In this document: positions 17,248 to 25,860 of the stretch, piece after piece
Position numbering within the stretch: position 1 is the stretch's first letter
How the letters are laid out: each line of letters begins with the position of its first letter
NCBI RefSeq assembly: GCF_025562755.1
Contig: NZ_CP103300.1
Span: 5,396,501-5,460,500, forward strand
Direction of reading: 5' to 3'
Source: Endozoicomonas euniceicola
GTDB taxonomy: Bacteria > Pseudomonadota > Gammaproteobacteria > Pseudomonadales > Endozoicomonadaceae
DNA length: 64,000 bases
Program-made: the position numbers and the translations under genes
The notes under the pieces: model-generated
The model's input: the letters and a program-made list of their open reading frames with translations, nothing else
The model's database searches: none
What the model was told of the DNA's origin: nothing

Positions 17248-17499
17248 TCCTTAATCTTGGAGCAAAGAATGCCATACCTTCTGAATAGGTTTACTGTCTC
17301 AGGACAAAGCAGTTAGTGCCAAATGAGATCGCCCTGTGACCCTGTCAGGTAAGTGTTGTAAATTACACCGATAAATGATACTTGACACTTTAATGTGATA
17401 GCAGTAGCTTGCTGATACTGGAATACTGTCATTTTTGATAATTTTATAACTATATTAAGATATGAATCTGTTTAACCTTTATATAAAATTTTTAGTGTT

Positions 17500-17765
17500 T
17501 AGCGGACTAGCCCACCCTGCGGGCACACATCCCAGAGTAACTCTTTTAATAAGCTAACCTTGAGCCTTCGTTCTACGATAAGGAGGAAGGCATATCCAGG
17601 CCAAAGGCCGAACGCACACTGGTGCCCCGTGCCCGGAGTTTAGCGTGGTCGGGAGGCTGGCGACCGCATCACTGATGACGCCTGGCGATCTCGTTCGGAA
17701 GACTGCATATGATCGACAGCCCCATACCCAGATATGCCTTCGCTCTGGAGTATAGGTAGGCAATC
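17500..17765 (+). ncRNA. Candidate bridge RNA leader of IS110 element 1
   Basis: About 265 nt without coding signal lie between AT-rich DNA and the IS110 recombinase start. Composition changes abruptly to GC-rich, with self-complementary segments (for example GCCCACCCTGCGGGC and GGCCAAAGGCC) and a purine-rich AAGGAGGAAGGC stretch. In the IS110 subgroup the long 5' leader is known to encode the bridge RNA that pairs with donor and target DNA. Loop assignment needs folding. Confidence 0.55.
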
Positions 17766-19127
17766 ATGAAGCACAACCCAAAACCCACTAAAGCACAAAA
17801 ACGAATATCTGGTCATCTTAAAACCGTCAACCTCTACGCGGCAGGCATTGATATTGGCTCAGAGTTCCACTTTGTTGCTGTCCCTGAAGAGCTGGATGAT
17901 AAGCCTGTCCGGTCTTTTGCCTGCTTCACTGCTGATCTCGAGATGATGGCCCAGTGGCTTGTATGTATCGGGATTACCACCGTAGTCATGGAGTCCACCG
18001 GAATATACTGGATTCCTGCTTTCGAAATGCTTGAAGAGCACGGGCTTGAAGTCAGGCTGGTGAATGCACGCCACGTTAAAAACGTCCCTGGTCGTAAAAG
18101 TGACGTACAGGACTGCCAGTGGTTACAACAACTGCATACACATGGCTTGCTTGAAGGTGCTTTTCGTCCTGAAGATCAGGTGTGCGCTCTGCGTGCTTAC
18201 ATGCGCCAACGTGAAACCCTGATCCGCTATCGAGCGTCGCACATACAGCACATGCAGAAAGCCTTACGCCAAATGAACCTGCTGCTGGATAATGTCGTTT
18301 CGGATGTTACCGGCAAAACCGGGATGAGCATCATTCGTTCCATCCTCAGGGGTGAGCGCGATCCTGTAGTATTGGCGAGCCACCGTGATTCCCATTGCAA
18401 GCAATCAGAGAAAGTCATTGCTAAATCATTGCATGGACACTATCGGGCAGAGCATTTGTTTGCTCTGAAGCAGGCCGTTGAGCTTTATGATTTTTACGAA
18501 AAGGAAATCGAAGCTTGTGATAAGGCACTTGAGAATCAGCTGAGTCAGTTCGATGATCAGGTCGAAAGCGCCTCATTGCCTGCAAAGAGAAAATCAGCCA
18601 GCGCCCCCGGCTTTGATGTAAGAGCTCACCTTTACAGGATGACCGGGGTCGATCTGACAGCGATCGAGGGGATAGAAGAAAATACCGCCCTGAAAGTTAT
18701 TTCTGAGACAGGGACGGACATGAACCGCTGGCCGACAGAGAAGCACTTTTGTTCCTGGCTGGGGCTGAGTCCCGGAAACAAAATATCCGGGGGAAAGGTG
18801 TTAAGCAGTAAGACCAAAAGGATTCCAAACAGGGCTGCTTCAGCTCTGAGGATGGCCGCATTGACACTGGTAAATTCAAAAAGTGCCCTAGGAGCCTATT
18901 ATCGCCGGATGAGAAGTAAGCTGGGTGCACCCAAAGCGATTACAGCGACTGCACACAAACTTGCACGACTGATTTATAGCATGCTGAAAAATGGATCAGA
19001 ATATGTTGAGCGAGGTCAGGATTACTACGAGGAGCAGTATCGTGACCGAGTGATTAAAAATATGAAAAAGCGTGCAGAAGAAATGGGGTACAAGCTGGTC
19101 AGGGTTGAAACAGCCTCACCAGCTTGA
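17766..19127 (+). CDS. IS110 family recombinase, element 1
   Basis: 453 aa, intact. The N-terminal RuvC-like DEDD domain is seen at AAGIDIGSEFHFVAV (Asp), VVMESTGIYW (Glu) and the family block NARHVKNVPGRKSDVQDCQWLQQL (Asp-Asp). The C-terminal Tnp_20 domain has LTAIEGIEENTALKVI and CSWLGLSPGNKISGGK, with the catalytic Ser in SWLGL. IS110 enzymes insert at sequence-specific sites guided by a bridge RNA and make no inverted repeats. GAGTAACTC on the left (about 17537) and its complement on the right (about 19152) may be sub-terminal sites. Confidence 0.92.
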   Translation: MKHNPKPTKAQKRISGHLKTVNLYAAGIDIGSEFHFVAVPEELDDKPVRSFACFTADLEMMAQWLVCIGITTVVMESTGIYWIPAFEMLEEHGLEVRLVNARHVKNVPGRKSDVQDCQWLQQLHTHGLLEGAFRPEDQVCALRAYMRQRETLIRYRASHIQHMQKALRQMNLLLDNVVSDVTGKTGMSIIRSILRGERDPVVLASHRDSHCKQSEKVIAKSLHGHYRAEHLFALKQAVELYDFYEKEIEACDKALENQLSQFDDQVESASLPAKRKSASAPGFDVRAHLYRMTGVDLTAIEGIEENTALKVISETGTDMNRWPTEKHFCSWLGLSPGNKISGGKVLSSKTKRIPNRAASALRMAALTLVNSKSALGAYYRRMRSKLGAPKAITATAHKLARLIYSMLKNGSEYVERGQDYYEEQYRDRVIKNMKKRAEEMGYKLVRVETASPA

Positions 19128-19443
19128 CTCTGTGCAAGTGGCGAGACCGGAGGAGTTACTCAGAAGGTATGAGTTAGAAAATCCTATCTTCCATTTGAAT
19201 TATAGTTGACCACTGTCGCAGAAAGATGTATAAACTAGAATTCCGCAAAAGATAGAAATAAAAAAGACATCCAATTAAAATAATATTGTCACACACGGGG
19301 CTTATAGTGCATGTAAGTTATTTATCTAACACATGAAAATCAAACACCGATTAAAATTTAATCCGCTTGAAAATAGTGCAATGCTTTTTACAATGCACGA
19401 GTCAGGCAAGCTACATTTATAATCATAGCCGGAAATAATAATA
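19128..19443. other. Intergenic, right end of IS110 element 1 and azlC leader
   Basis: The first 50-60 nt probably belong to IS110. The rest is AT-rich and free of genes, and contains the promoter region for the azlC operon. I see no clear promoter hexamers or RNA structure that I can defend. Confidence 0.4.
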
Positions 19444-20160
19444 ATGATTTTTGACAGAGCTATGTCGAATGATCAACCACGCCCTATTGGTTTAGCGGCA
19501 GTCCTTGATATTTTACCGTTAGCAATAGCCGTAATCCCATGGGGAATACTATGTGGTTCATTGGCTATCCAAGCTGGGTTAACTCCATTAGAATCTCAAT
19601 TAATGTCCTTGCTAGTATTTGCTGGTGCAGCACAACTATCCGCTCTATCTATTATTGGTGGTGGCGGTGGACTGCCTGCCATATTGGGCAGCACTGCTGT
19701 GGTTAGTTCTCGCCACCTACTTTATTCTGCGACTTTCAGATATGAAGCTCTTAAACTTCCTTTATATAAAAAAATGGCGTTCGCTTTTCTCCTTACGGAT
19801 GAAATGTTTGCTGTAGCAGAAAGTAAGAAAAGGTCATTGGGGTACTTCTCACTAGATTATGCGCTGATTTCGGGGTTTACATTCTATCTGATTTGGAATC
19901 TATCAACATTAACAGGAATTATTGCAGGAAGTAGTATCACAAATCTAGACGAACTAGGGCTAGAATTTGCAATTGCAGCCACCTTTATAGCGATGGTTGT
20001 ACCTAACATAAAATCATTGGCCACACTGATAGCTGTTCTTGTATCGTCCCTAACTTCGGTGATATTTCACAGTTATGAAATATCAAATGGCCTATTATTT
20101 TCTGGTCTAATAGGCATGTGTACAGGGTATTTCATAGAACAACACAGTGGAAAGGGGTAG
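19444..20160 (+). CDS. azlC: AzlC family branched-chain amino acid exporter subunit
   Basis: 238 aa with about six hydrophobic segments. AzlC hallmarks: LPLAIAVIPWGILCGSLAIQAGLT near the N-terminus, FAGAAQLSALSIIGGGGGLPAIL and SSRHLLYSATF. It works in the inner membrane with AzlD to export branched-chain amino acids or analogues. The Met at 19462 is an alternative start. It is followed 2 nt later by azlD. The low GC and unusual codon choice differ from the 40-64 kb genes and suggest recent transfer. Confidence 0.9.
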   Translation: MIFDRAMSNDQPRPIGLAAVLDILPLAIAVIPWGILCGSLAIQAGLTPLESQLMSLLVFAGAAQLSALSIIGGGGGLPAILGSTAVVSSRHLLYSATFRYEALKLPLYKKMAFAFLLTDEMFAVAESKKRSLGYFSLDYALISGFTFYLIWNLSTLTGIIAGSSITNLDELGLEFAIAATFIAMVVPNIKSLATLIAVLVSSLTSVIFHSYEISNGLLFSGLIGMCTGYFIEQHSGKG

Positions 20161-20162
20161 GC

Positions 20163-20477
20163 ATGAGTATTTATTCAATTTTAGCAATGTCAATCATAAC
20201 CTTTTTTATGCGATATGCTTTTTTTATCAAGAACATACCGATAAAGCTAAATGAGAGCATAGAACGGTTTTTAAGATTTACTGCTCCTTGTATATTGGTT
20301 TCAATGGCAGCTCCTATCGTTTTTGGTGGCGTAAAATGGGGCGTAAGTGATTTAACAAACCCATTTCTTATAGCAGGTATGTCTACCATTTTAATTAGTT
20401 TGATGATTAAAAATACTCTATTTGTAGTTTTTTTAAGCATGATTATATTCTCATCAGTAAAGTATATTTTTATTTAG
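20163..20477 (+). CDS. azlD: AzlD family transporter subunit
   Basis: 104 aa from ATG 20163, which has AAGGGG upstream; a longer frame from 20118 overlaps azlC and lacks support. Four hydrophobic helices with the AzlD pattern TFFMRYAFFI...IPIKLNESIERFLRFTAPCILVSMAAPIVF. It is the small partner of AzlC. Followed 9 nt later by the ferredoxin gene. Confidence 0.88.
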   Translation: MSIYSILAMSIITFFMRYAFFIKNIPIKLNESIERFLRFTAPCILVSMAAPIVFGGVKWGVSDLTNPFLIAGMSTILISLMIKNTLFVVFLSMIIFSSVKYIFI

Positions 20478-20486
20478 AGGTGTCGT

Positions 20487-20738
20487 ATGTTTTTCAAACG
20501 AAGCAGAAAATTAACGATTAAATACAATGGTAATGAGATTCAAACCAAAGAAAGTAAAACAATCTTGACAGCACTATTACGGAATAATGAGAAAATAAAA
20601 TATAGTTGTGGTTCTGGAGAATGCAAGCAGTGTCGATTCCATCTAATCTCAGGAAATATAAAAAGCAAAAGAAATGCTGGACCTATGCTCGCATGCCAGA
20701 GCTATCCAGACTCAGATATTGAAATCATACAATATTAA
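20487..20738 (+). CDS. Plant-type 2Fe-2S ferredoxin
   Basis: 83 aa with GAGGTG before the ATG. Cluster ligands are visible as C-x4-C-x2-C (YSCGSGECKQCRF) and a distal Cys in MLACQSYP, the standard plant-type pattern. It is very short and has no reductase domain. Because the next gene is a membrane di-iron desaturase, it most likely passes electrons to that enzyme. Confidence 0.88.
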   Translation: MFFKRSRKLTIKYNGNEIQTKESKTILTALLRNNEKIKYSCGSGECKQCRFHLISGNIKSKRNAGPMLACQSYPDSDIEIIQY

Positions 20739-20761
20739 CAACCTTTTCCTGTATAGGCAGA

Positions 20762-21949
20762 TTGGCCATAAATTCTGTTGAAAATAAAAGTAATTTCATG
20801 AAACTGAATCAGTTAGACAGTAAGATTGTACGTGAATCTTACAAGTCGTCTCTTATGCCAGATAGAATAGCTACATGGTTGACAGGGAAACCCAGCCTTG
20901 ATCAAAAGCCACTGTTTAAATTGCACTGGTCAATATATGTGGCAGCGATTATATCGATATTTTTTGTGTCTTACTTTATTGGATTTGCGAACCAAATCAA
21001 TACTCCAAGTATTTTTATTACTTTAATTTCATGGGCCGGACTGGTATTTTCATCCAGACGAATGGCCGCAGTTATTCTACATCAGAGCGTTCATGACAGG
21101 CTCAGTGGGAACAGTAGATTTGACCAATTTATTGGTGACCTTGTAACACTATTGATGATCACACAAGATTATAAAACATACAAAGTTGACCACTGCCAAA
21201 CGCATCATGCGCCACTCAGCTTTGCCACTAAATATGACCCAATTGTCCAGTTTTTCTCTGTTTTTGGTATCAATTTAGGTCAAAAAAAGGAAAGCTTATA
21301 CCTTAACTTTTTGATCAGTATTCTCTCACCAATATTCCACCTGTCTTTCTTCATAACTAGGCTCGGTTATAATATTAATGCTCAAAGACCAGTAAGAAGT
21401 TTCTTCTCACTTTTATACATTGCAGCAATTCTTGTAATACCTTTCAAGATAACAGGAAGCTTTGAGGCATTACTCATAACGTTTGTTATTCCCATGATAT
21501 TTATGTACCAGGTCAGTGCATTCATTGAAGTATGCAGTGAACATGCCTGGTTTGAAAATAACGTCAGAAACAAAGACGACCTGATGAAAGACCCATACTT
21601 TTATGCAGATATTTCATGGGGACGCTTTTGTGGCTCTAAATATCCGGAAAAAGGCAGTTTGAAGAAAGCGTTATGGTATTTGGAGCAAATTTTCTATCAC
21701 TTACCCGTCAGGTTGTTTATATTGGTAGGCGATCTTCCCCAGCATGATTACCATCATCGAAAGCCGTTATGCTTTAATTGGACAAATGCTCGTTACAACC
21801 GTGAGGCTGCAACAACTCAATTAGAAGACGGTGAACCTGAATATATTGACATTTGGGGACTCCATAATGCCATCGAATATGTGTTCACAGTAATCTCAAA
21901 GAAGAATGAGGATTACATATCTGAATTCAATGAATATGCTAAAGAATAA
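20762..21949 (+). CDS. Membrane fatty-acid-desaturase-type di-iron enzyme
   Basis: 395 aa from TTG 20762; ATG 20798 (residue 13) is the more likely start, though neither has a strong ribosome site. Three histidine boxes: HQSVH (107-111), HCQTHH (144-149) and HDYHH near 330, with four or more membrane segments between. The family desaturates or hydroxylates lipids or amino-acid-like substrates with electrons from a ferredoxin. It ends the azlC-azlD-ferredoxin-desaturase unit, suggesting a product that AzlCD exports. The substrate is unknown. AT-rich like its neighbours. Confidence 0.85.
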   Translation: MAINSVENKSNFMKLNQLDSKIVRESYKSSLMPDRIATWLTGKPSLDQKPLFKLHWSIYVAAIISIFFVSYFIGFANQINTPSIFITLISWAGLVFSSRRMAAVILHQSVHDRLSGNSRFDQFIGDLVTLLMITQDYKTYKVDHCQTHHAPLSFATKYDPIVQFFSVFGINLGQKKESLYLNFLISILSPIFHLSFFITRLGYNINAQRPVRSFFSLLYIAAILVIPFKITGSFEALLITFVIPMIFMYQVSAFIEVCSEHAWFENNVRNKDDLMKDPYFYADISWGRFCGSKYPEKGSLKKALWYLEQIFYHLPVRLFILVGDLPQHDYHHRKPLCFNWTNARYNREAATTQLEDGEPEYIDIWGLHNAIEYVFTVISKKNEDYISEFNEYAKE

Positions 21950-22056
21950 CCCAATTGATTAACTAATAAATAATCGTTAGTAACTCTGAGGCTCAACTGA
22001 AAAAGGGAGCACGGCATTTCTATCCTTTAGAGTAGCCCGCCAACTCCCTTGTAAAC

Positions 22057-22698
22057 TCAGGCTTGATTCCGAGGGAACCAGTATGAAAGCCCTCTTGGTA
22101 TAGGGCCTTCAATACAACCATACCTATTCCTGATGACCTGCATTGCTTCTGGCGGGATCAATGATGGCCCATAATCCATCATTGCCGCAAATGCTTCAAA
22201 AGGAGGGTGGCTCTTCCAATAATCGCCATCAATAGCAGCTTCCAGTGACCGGTCGAAGTGCGCCCTGATTAGCTTCAGTGCATACTCGACCTGCTTTTTG
22301 GGGTTTTCCTTTTGTAGGTACATCCCTTCATACGCTACTTGCTTAGAGGCTTCCCGCTCTTCCCGTGCTTCCGGCTTATACCCAAGGGCTTTTTCAGCCT
22401 TTTCATACTTAAGGTGTCGCTCTTCATGCCACTTGAGATCTTCGGCCAAATCTGCGTAGTAATTGAGATCGCAGTACTTGCAATTGACCAAGCTTGATCC
22501 CTTCCGTTCTTGCAGGGAGTCAATATACTGTTTATGCAAAGCCATGGCTTCATGATAGTGCCTGACACCTGCAAACTGCTGGGCAGCAAGTTCAAGCCTT
22601 TGAGAATGGTTCAGGTCAGGATGGTCTTTTTTTAGGGTCTTGGCGAGCTTTTTTAGCTCAGCCAACCAGAGATAACCGTAGTGTTTTTTTTCACTCAT
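22057..22698 (-). CDS. Uncharacterised protein with C2H2-like metal site; paralogue of the gene at 9306
   Basis: 213 aa from ATG 22698, chosen because MSEKKHYGYLWLAELKK aligns with the start of the 210-aa paralogue; the frame stays open to a GTG at 22872 and a 271-aa form is possible. It shares the Cys-x2-Cys-x14-His-x3-His site (CKYC...H...H), the block LIRAHFDRSLEAAIDGDYW and a GxIxRGLSYWFP ending. The middle is richer in Glu/Lys than the paralogue. It is divergent from tcmP by about 270 nt (from its chosen start). Function unknown. Confidence 0.72.
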   Translation of the reverse strand: MSEKKHYGYLWLAELKKLAKTLKKDHPDLNHSQRLELAAQQFAGVRHYHEAMALHKQYIDSLQERKGSSLVNCKYCDLNYYADLAEDLKWHEERHLKYEKAEKALGYKPEAREEREASKQVAYEGMYLQKENPKKQVEYALKLIRAHFDRSLEAAIDGDYWKSHPPFEAFAAMMDYGPSLIPPEAMQVIRNRYGCIEGPIPRGLSYWFPRNQA

Positions 22699-22971
22699 GC
22701 GTAAACCCAATCGTTGTGTGAATGATTCTGTAGTCCACTTAGAGAATGAGTCAGGATTAGGGTCTTCACTCATGTGAGGAAGTAGTGCATGGTGCTTCGC
22801 CTGTGTGGACGGCAAGCTTCTCGCCACCATAACCATAATAGCTCTACCGTTATTGTTGATAGCAGATACCACTCAGGTCAATATTGGGGGCTGGAGTTCT
22901 CAGTATGATGTTTAATCTGGAACATTCATTCTGGCTTTGAACGTTGTCGATACCATAACACAGGACAATTT

Positions 22972-23709
22972 ATGGCTGCTCCGTCGTCTACCTGCTGGCC
23001 TCTTGACTCGCATACCATCGGGAAGCATCAGGTGTTGCAATCCTACATGCAAGCCTGGCTGCCTATCCTCAGCTCCGGCTTTCCCAGACTGATGTTCATT
23101 GACGGTTTTGCAGGACCTGGTGAATACAAATGTGGATCACCAGGCTCCCCTATCATTGCTTTAGATGCCTTGATCCAGCATAGCTACAAAAAGCACATCA
23201 GCAGTCAGGTTGACTTCTATTTCCTGGAAAAAGACGAAAGTCGCATTAATCACTTGACCAACCTGGTGAAAACCCGCTTTCCAAAGCTGCCTTCTAACGT
23301 CAACGTCCACTTCATTCATGGCGTTTTTGATGCGTCGGTCACGGAGCTGTTAAACCAAATCCAGTTACAGAGCTCCAGGCAACTCCCATGCTTTGCCATG
23401 GTTGATCCGTTTGGTGTCACTGACAATGCAATGGATACCATGGCTCGTGTGCTCGCCAACCCGAAAAGTGAGCTGTACATATCTTTTATGTACTCGTTCA
23501 TTAATCGCTTTAAAGTCACCCCAACCTTTGAAAACAGCCTTGACTCTCTGTTTGGTTGCCCTGACTGGCGAGAAGGGCGGAACATTGCTGATCAGGAAAA
23601 GAGGAAAGAGTTTTTTTACAACCTCTATAAGCAGCAGCTCAAGCGGTCAGGTGCAACTGAATATGGTGGACCCCACTGTCAAGACAGTAAACCAACAAAT
23701 TTAAGTTAA
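22972..23709 (+). pseudogene. tcmP: Three-Cys-motif partner protein TcmP, 3' end lost to IS3
   Basis: About 231 native residues remain. Family features: WPLDSHTIGKHQVLQSYMQAWLPIL, then LMFIDGFAGPGEYKCGSPGSPIIAL, FYFLEKDE, and CFAMVDPFGV followed by FMYSFINRF. AGGA precedes the ATG. TcmP proteins pair with a three-Cys-motif protein, often in mobile and defence regions, and have a Rossmann-like fold. At 23667 the IS3 terminal repeat starts, and the last 14 codons are IS3 sequence. The missing C-terminal part is not found on the other side of IS3, so this is more than a simple insertion. Confidence 0.82.
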
Positions 23710-23807
23710 GTCCTGCCAGTGGTTTAAAGTCCCTCATGCAAAGTGAATTGCCTGAGGTGTTTTATAACTCAACGACTGGTGCAACCGTTCGGTGTTGTAA
23801 AACTCAA

Positions 23808-24112
23808 ATCTTCATGACCGCATTTCCGGTCACCCTGCACAATGAAAATGATGTGCTGCCACAATGTATCTGAGGCAGAGCCTGACAGTGGTCGAATTCT
23901 TTGCAGTGGCTTTTAGACCCTGAACTCAAATTGACCTGGGCTGGATCGTTCGCACCCTCGCTTATCTCATGCTTCAGGGCTGGTACCATCAGGCTCCATC
24001 TCTGGAACATTGAATGCACGGCAAACAGCCCTTTTCTCCAAGTGAGACTATGGCGATCCGATCCAGTTCGTCAGGCTCTGCTGTTCTTCCTTGAACTTGT
24101 GGAGCATAGACG
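23808..24112 (+). ncRNA. Candidate bridge RNA leader of IS110 element 2
   Basis: 305 nt of non-coding leader between the mapped left junction and the recombinase ATG. Its middle (23923-23931) repeats the left target flank AACTCAAAT exactly. Nearby, GGGCTGGAT (23938-23946) and CAGGGCTGG (23975-23983) match the complement of the right target flank (25421-25431). Sequence identity to one side and complementarity to the other is what a target-binding loop would show. The right match is six bases away from the junction, so the loop assignment is provisional. Confidence 0.55.
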
Positions 24113-25336
24113 ATGCAACCCATTGTGAAAAACTGTGCAGGTATTGATGTTCATAAAATGATGGTCATGGTCTCTATTCGTAAGGCAATGCCAGACGGCA
24201 GTGTTCAGGTAACAACCCACGAGTTTGGGACTTTCAGAAAAGACCGGGAAGCGATGTGTCAGTTTCTTCAGCAGCACCAGATTGATTTGGCTGTAATGGA
24301 AAGTACGGGGGTTTACTGGAAAAGTATTTACGCTTCTATCATTGGTCGTGACCTGAACCCCCGGGTAGTGAATGCCCGGCACGTCAAGAACGTGCCCGGT
24401 CGCAAGACCGATACTTTAGACAGCCAGTGGCTGGCCCAGCTAGCCCATTGTGGTCTGGTTCGTCCAAGTTTTGTACCTCATCCAGATCAAGAGCAGTTGC
24501 GCCTCCTTACCCGTCGCCGTGACGCACTGGTCAAGCAAACTGCGAATGAGAAGAACCGGCTGCATAAGACACTGGACGACAGTGGTATTCGGCTCGGTGG
24601 CCTGATCAGCGACATCAATGGCAAATCAGGCCAGCGTATGGTCAATGCGCTGATTGATGGAGAATCCCTTCAGGACATTATCAAGAAGGCAGACGGTCGG
24701 TTGAAGGCTGACAAAAAACAGTTAATGGCCAGCATGGACGAAAAGCTATCAACCTCTCACCTTATTGTACTGAGAGATATCCGGAGTCATATTGATTTCC
24801 TTGGCGAGCAGCTGCAAAAGCTGGAAGTCCAGATTCTGAGAGTAATCCAGCCATGGAAAGAGGCCTGGCAGCTTCTGCAGACGTTACCGGGCGTTCATGA
24901 GATGAGTGCTGCAACACTGATTGCAGAAATCGGTGATGATATGAGTCAGTTTGGTGGCATGAAGGAAATTGCTTCCTGGGCGGGACTTTGCCCAGGAAAT
25001 AACGAGAGTGCAGGCAAGCGCAAAAGCGGTCGCACACGCAAAGGCAATAAAATGATCAAGACGACTCTTTGCGAAGTGGCCAACGCGGCCATCAGGACAA
25101 AGAGCCAGTTCAAGGGCAAATATCAGGGCTTGGTTATTCGCAGGGGACACAAGCGCAGTTTGATTGCCATTGCCCATAAACTGATTCGTGTGATTTATAC
25201 CTTACTGAAGAAGCGACAGCCATATGTCGATCCTGACACTGACTACGAGGGTTTAACGGTCAGGAAGAACGCATCACGCTGGCTTCGCAAGCTGGAAGAA
25301 TACGGCTACCTGGCTCAGGTTCAACAACAAGCCTGA
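24113..25336 (+). CDS. IS110 family recombinase, element 2
   Basis: 407 aa, intact. RuvC-like DEDD part: CAGIDVHKMMVMVSI, LAVMESTGVYW and NARHVKNVPGRKTDTLDSQWLAQL. The C-terminal Tnp_20 part has LLQTLPGVHEMSAATLIAEIGDD and IASWAGLCPGNNESAGKRKSG with the Ser of SWAGL. It is clearly diverged from the first IS110 enzyme in this window. The basic C-terminus (RRGHKRSLIAIAHKL) is usual. Confidence 0.93.
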   Translation: MQPIVKNCAGIDVHKMMVMVSIRKAMPDGSVQVTTHEFGTFRKDREAMCQFLQQHQIDLAVMESTGVYWKSIYASIIGRDLNPRVVNARHVKNVPGRKTDTLDSQWLAQLAHCGLVRPSFVPHPDQEQLRLLTRRRDALVKQTANEKNRLHKTLDDSGIRLGGLISDINGKSGQRMVNALIDGESLQDIIKKADGRLKADKKQLMASMDEKLSTSHLIVLRDIRSHIDFLGEQLQKLEVQILRVIQPWKEAWQLLQTLPGVHEMSAATLIAEIGDDMSQFGGMKEIASWAGLCPGNNESAGKRKSGRTRKGNKMIKTTLCEVANAAIRTKSQFKGKYQGLVIRRGHKRSLIAIAHKLIRVIYTLLKKRQPYVDPDTDYEGLTVRKNASRWLRKLEEYGYLAQVQQQA

Positions 25337-25779
25337 GCTTATGGTTAACACGATGGTTCCTTGCTCGTGCAAGGTGGTTGTTTGTGCCCACAATTTAGGG
25401 ATTTTCACGGCAAAGTACTCATCCAGCCCTGTAAATAGCTCAGGAACAGTCTGAAACTCGTGCGTGTACAGCCATTCATACTTGACGGAACGCCACAACC
25501 TTTCGACAAAAATGTTATCCAGTGCTCGCCCTTTTCCGTCCATACTGATGCGTATCTTTCGCTCCTGCAGTGGTGCCAGAAAATCATAACTGGTGAACTG
25601 GCAGCCCTGATCTGTATTGAATATGTCGGGCTCACCTCGTTCAAGCGCACAATTCAACGCATGAATACAGAAGTCTGCATCCAACGTGTTCGACAGCTCC
25701 CAGCTGACCACGTAACGGCTGTACCAGTCAATGATGGCAACAAGGTACATAAACCCCTGAGGCATCGGGCGTGGAATAA

Positions 25780-25855
25780 GATGCGGGGCGTAGTCGAACT
25801 ATCTCCCCGCATCTCTTCCCCGAACCGTACGTGCACCTTTCAGCGCATACGGCTC
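25780..25855 (-). ncRNA. Group II intron domains V and VI
   Basis: Domain V (25855-25822) reads GAGCCGTATGCG at its 5' arm, a CTGAAAGG cap and CACGTACGGTTC at its 3' arm, the standard catalytic hairpin. Domain VI (25813-25780) is a stem of GATGCGGGG with CCCCGCATC around an AGATAGTTCGACTACG loop region that should supply the branch-point A. Both lie just after the RT stop codon. Confidence 0.88.
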
Positions 25856-25860
25856 TCCAC

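Larger units (their letters stand above)
14110..17336 (-). mobile_element. ISAs1-family element with 10-bp target duplication, filled by IS1 and IS4-type elements
   Basis: Terminal inverted repeats CAGGGCGATCTCATTTGGCA (14110-14129) and its complement (17317-17336) bound the element. The flanks are an exact 10-bp duplication, TGACCCTGTC, at 14100-14109 and 17337-17346, the size usual for ISAs1. Inside, IS1 (14166-15020) and an IS4-type element (15021-16655) abut each other and have replaced the 3' half of the ISAs1 transposase gene. Confidence 0.85.
23804..25414 (+). mobile_element. IS110-family element 2, inserted in IS3 orfB
   Basis: Boundaries are set by restoring the IS3 reading frame: the flanks rejoin within a shared CAAA (23804-23807 and 25411-25414). 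The element is about 1.6 kb, lacks terminal inverted repeats and has a 305-nt leader and one recombinase gene, as expected for IS110. Confidence 0.85.
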
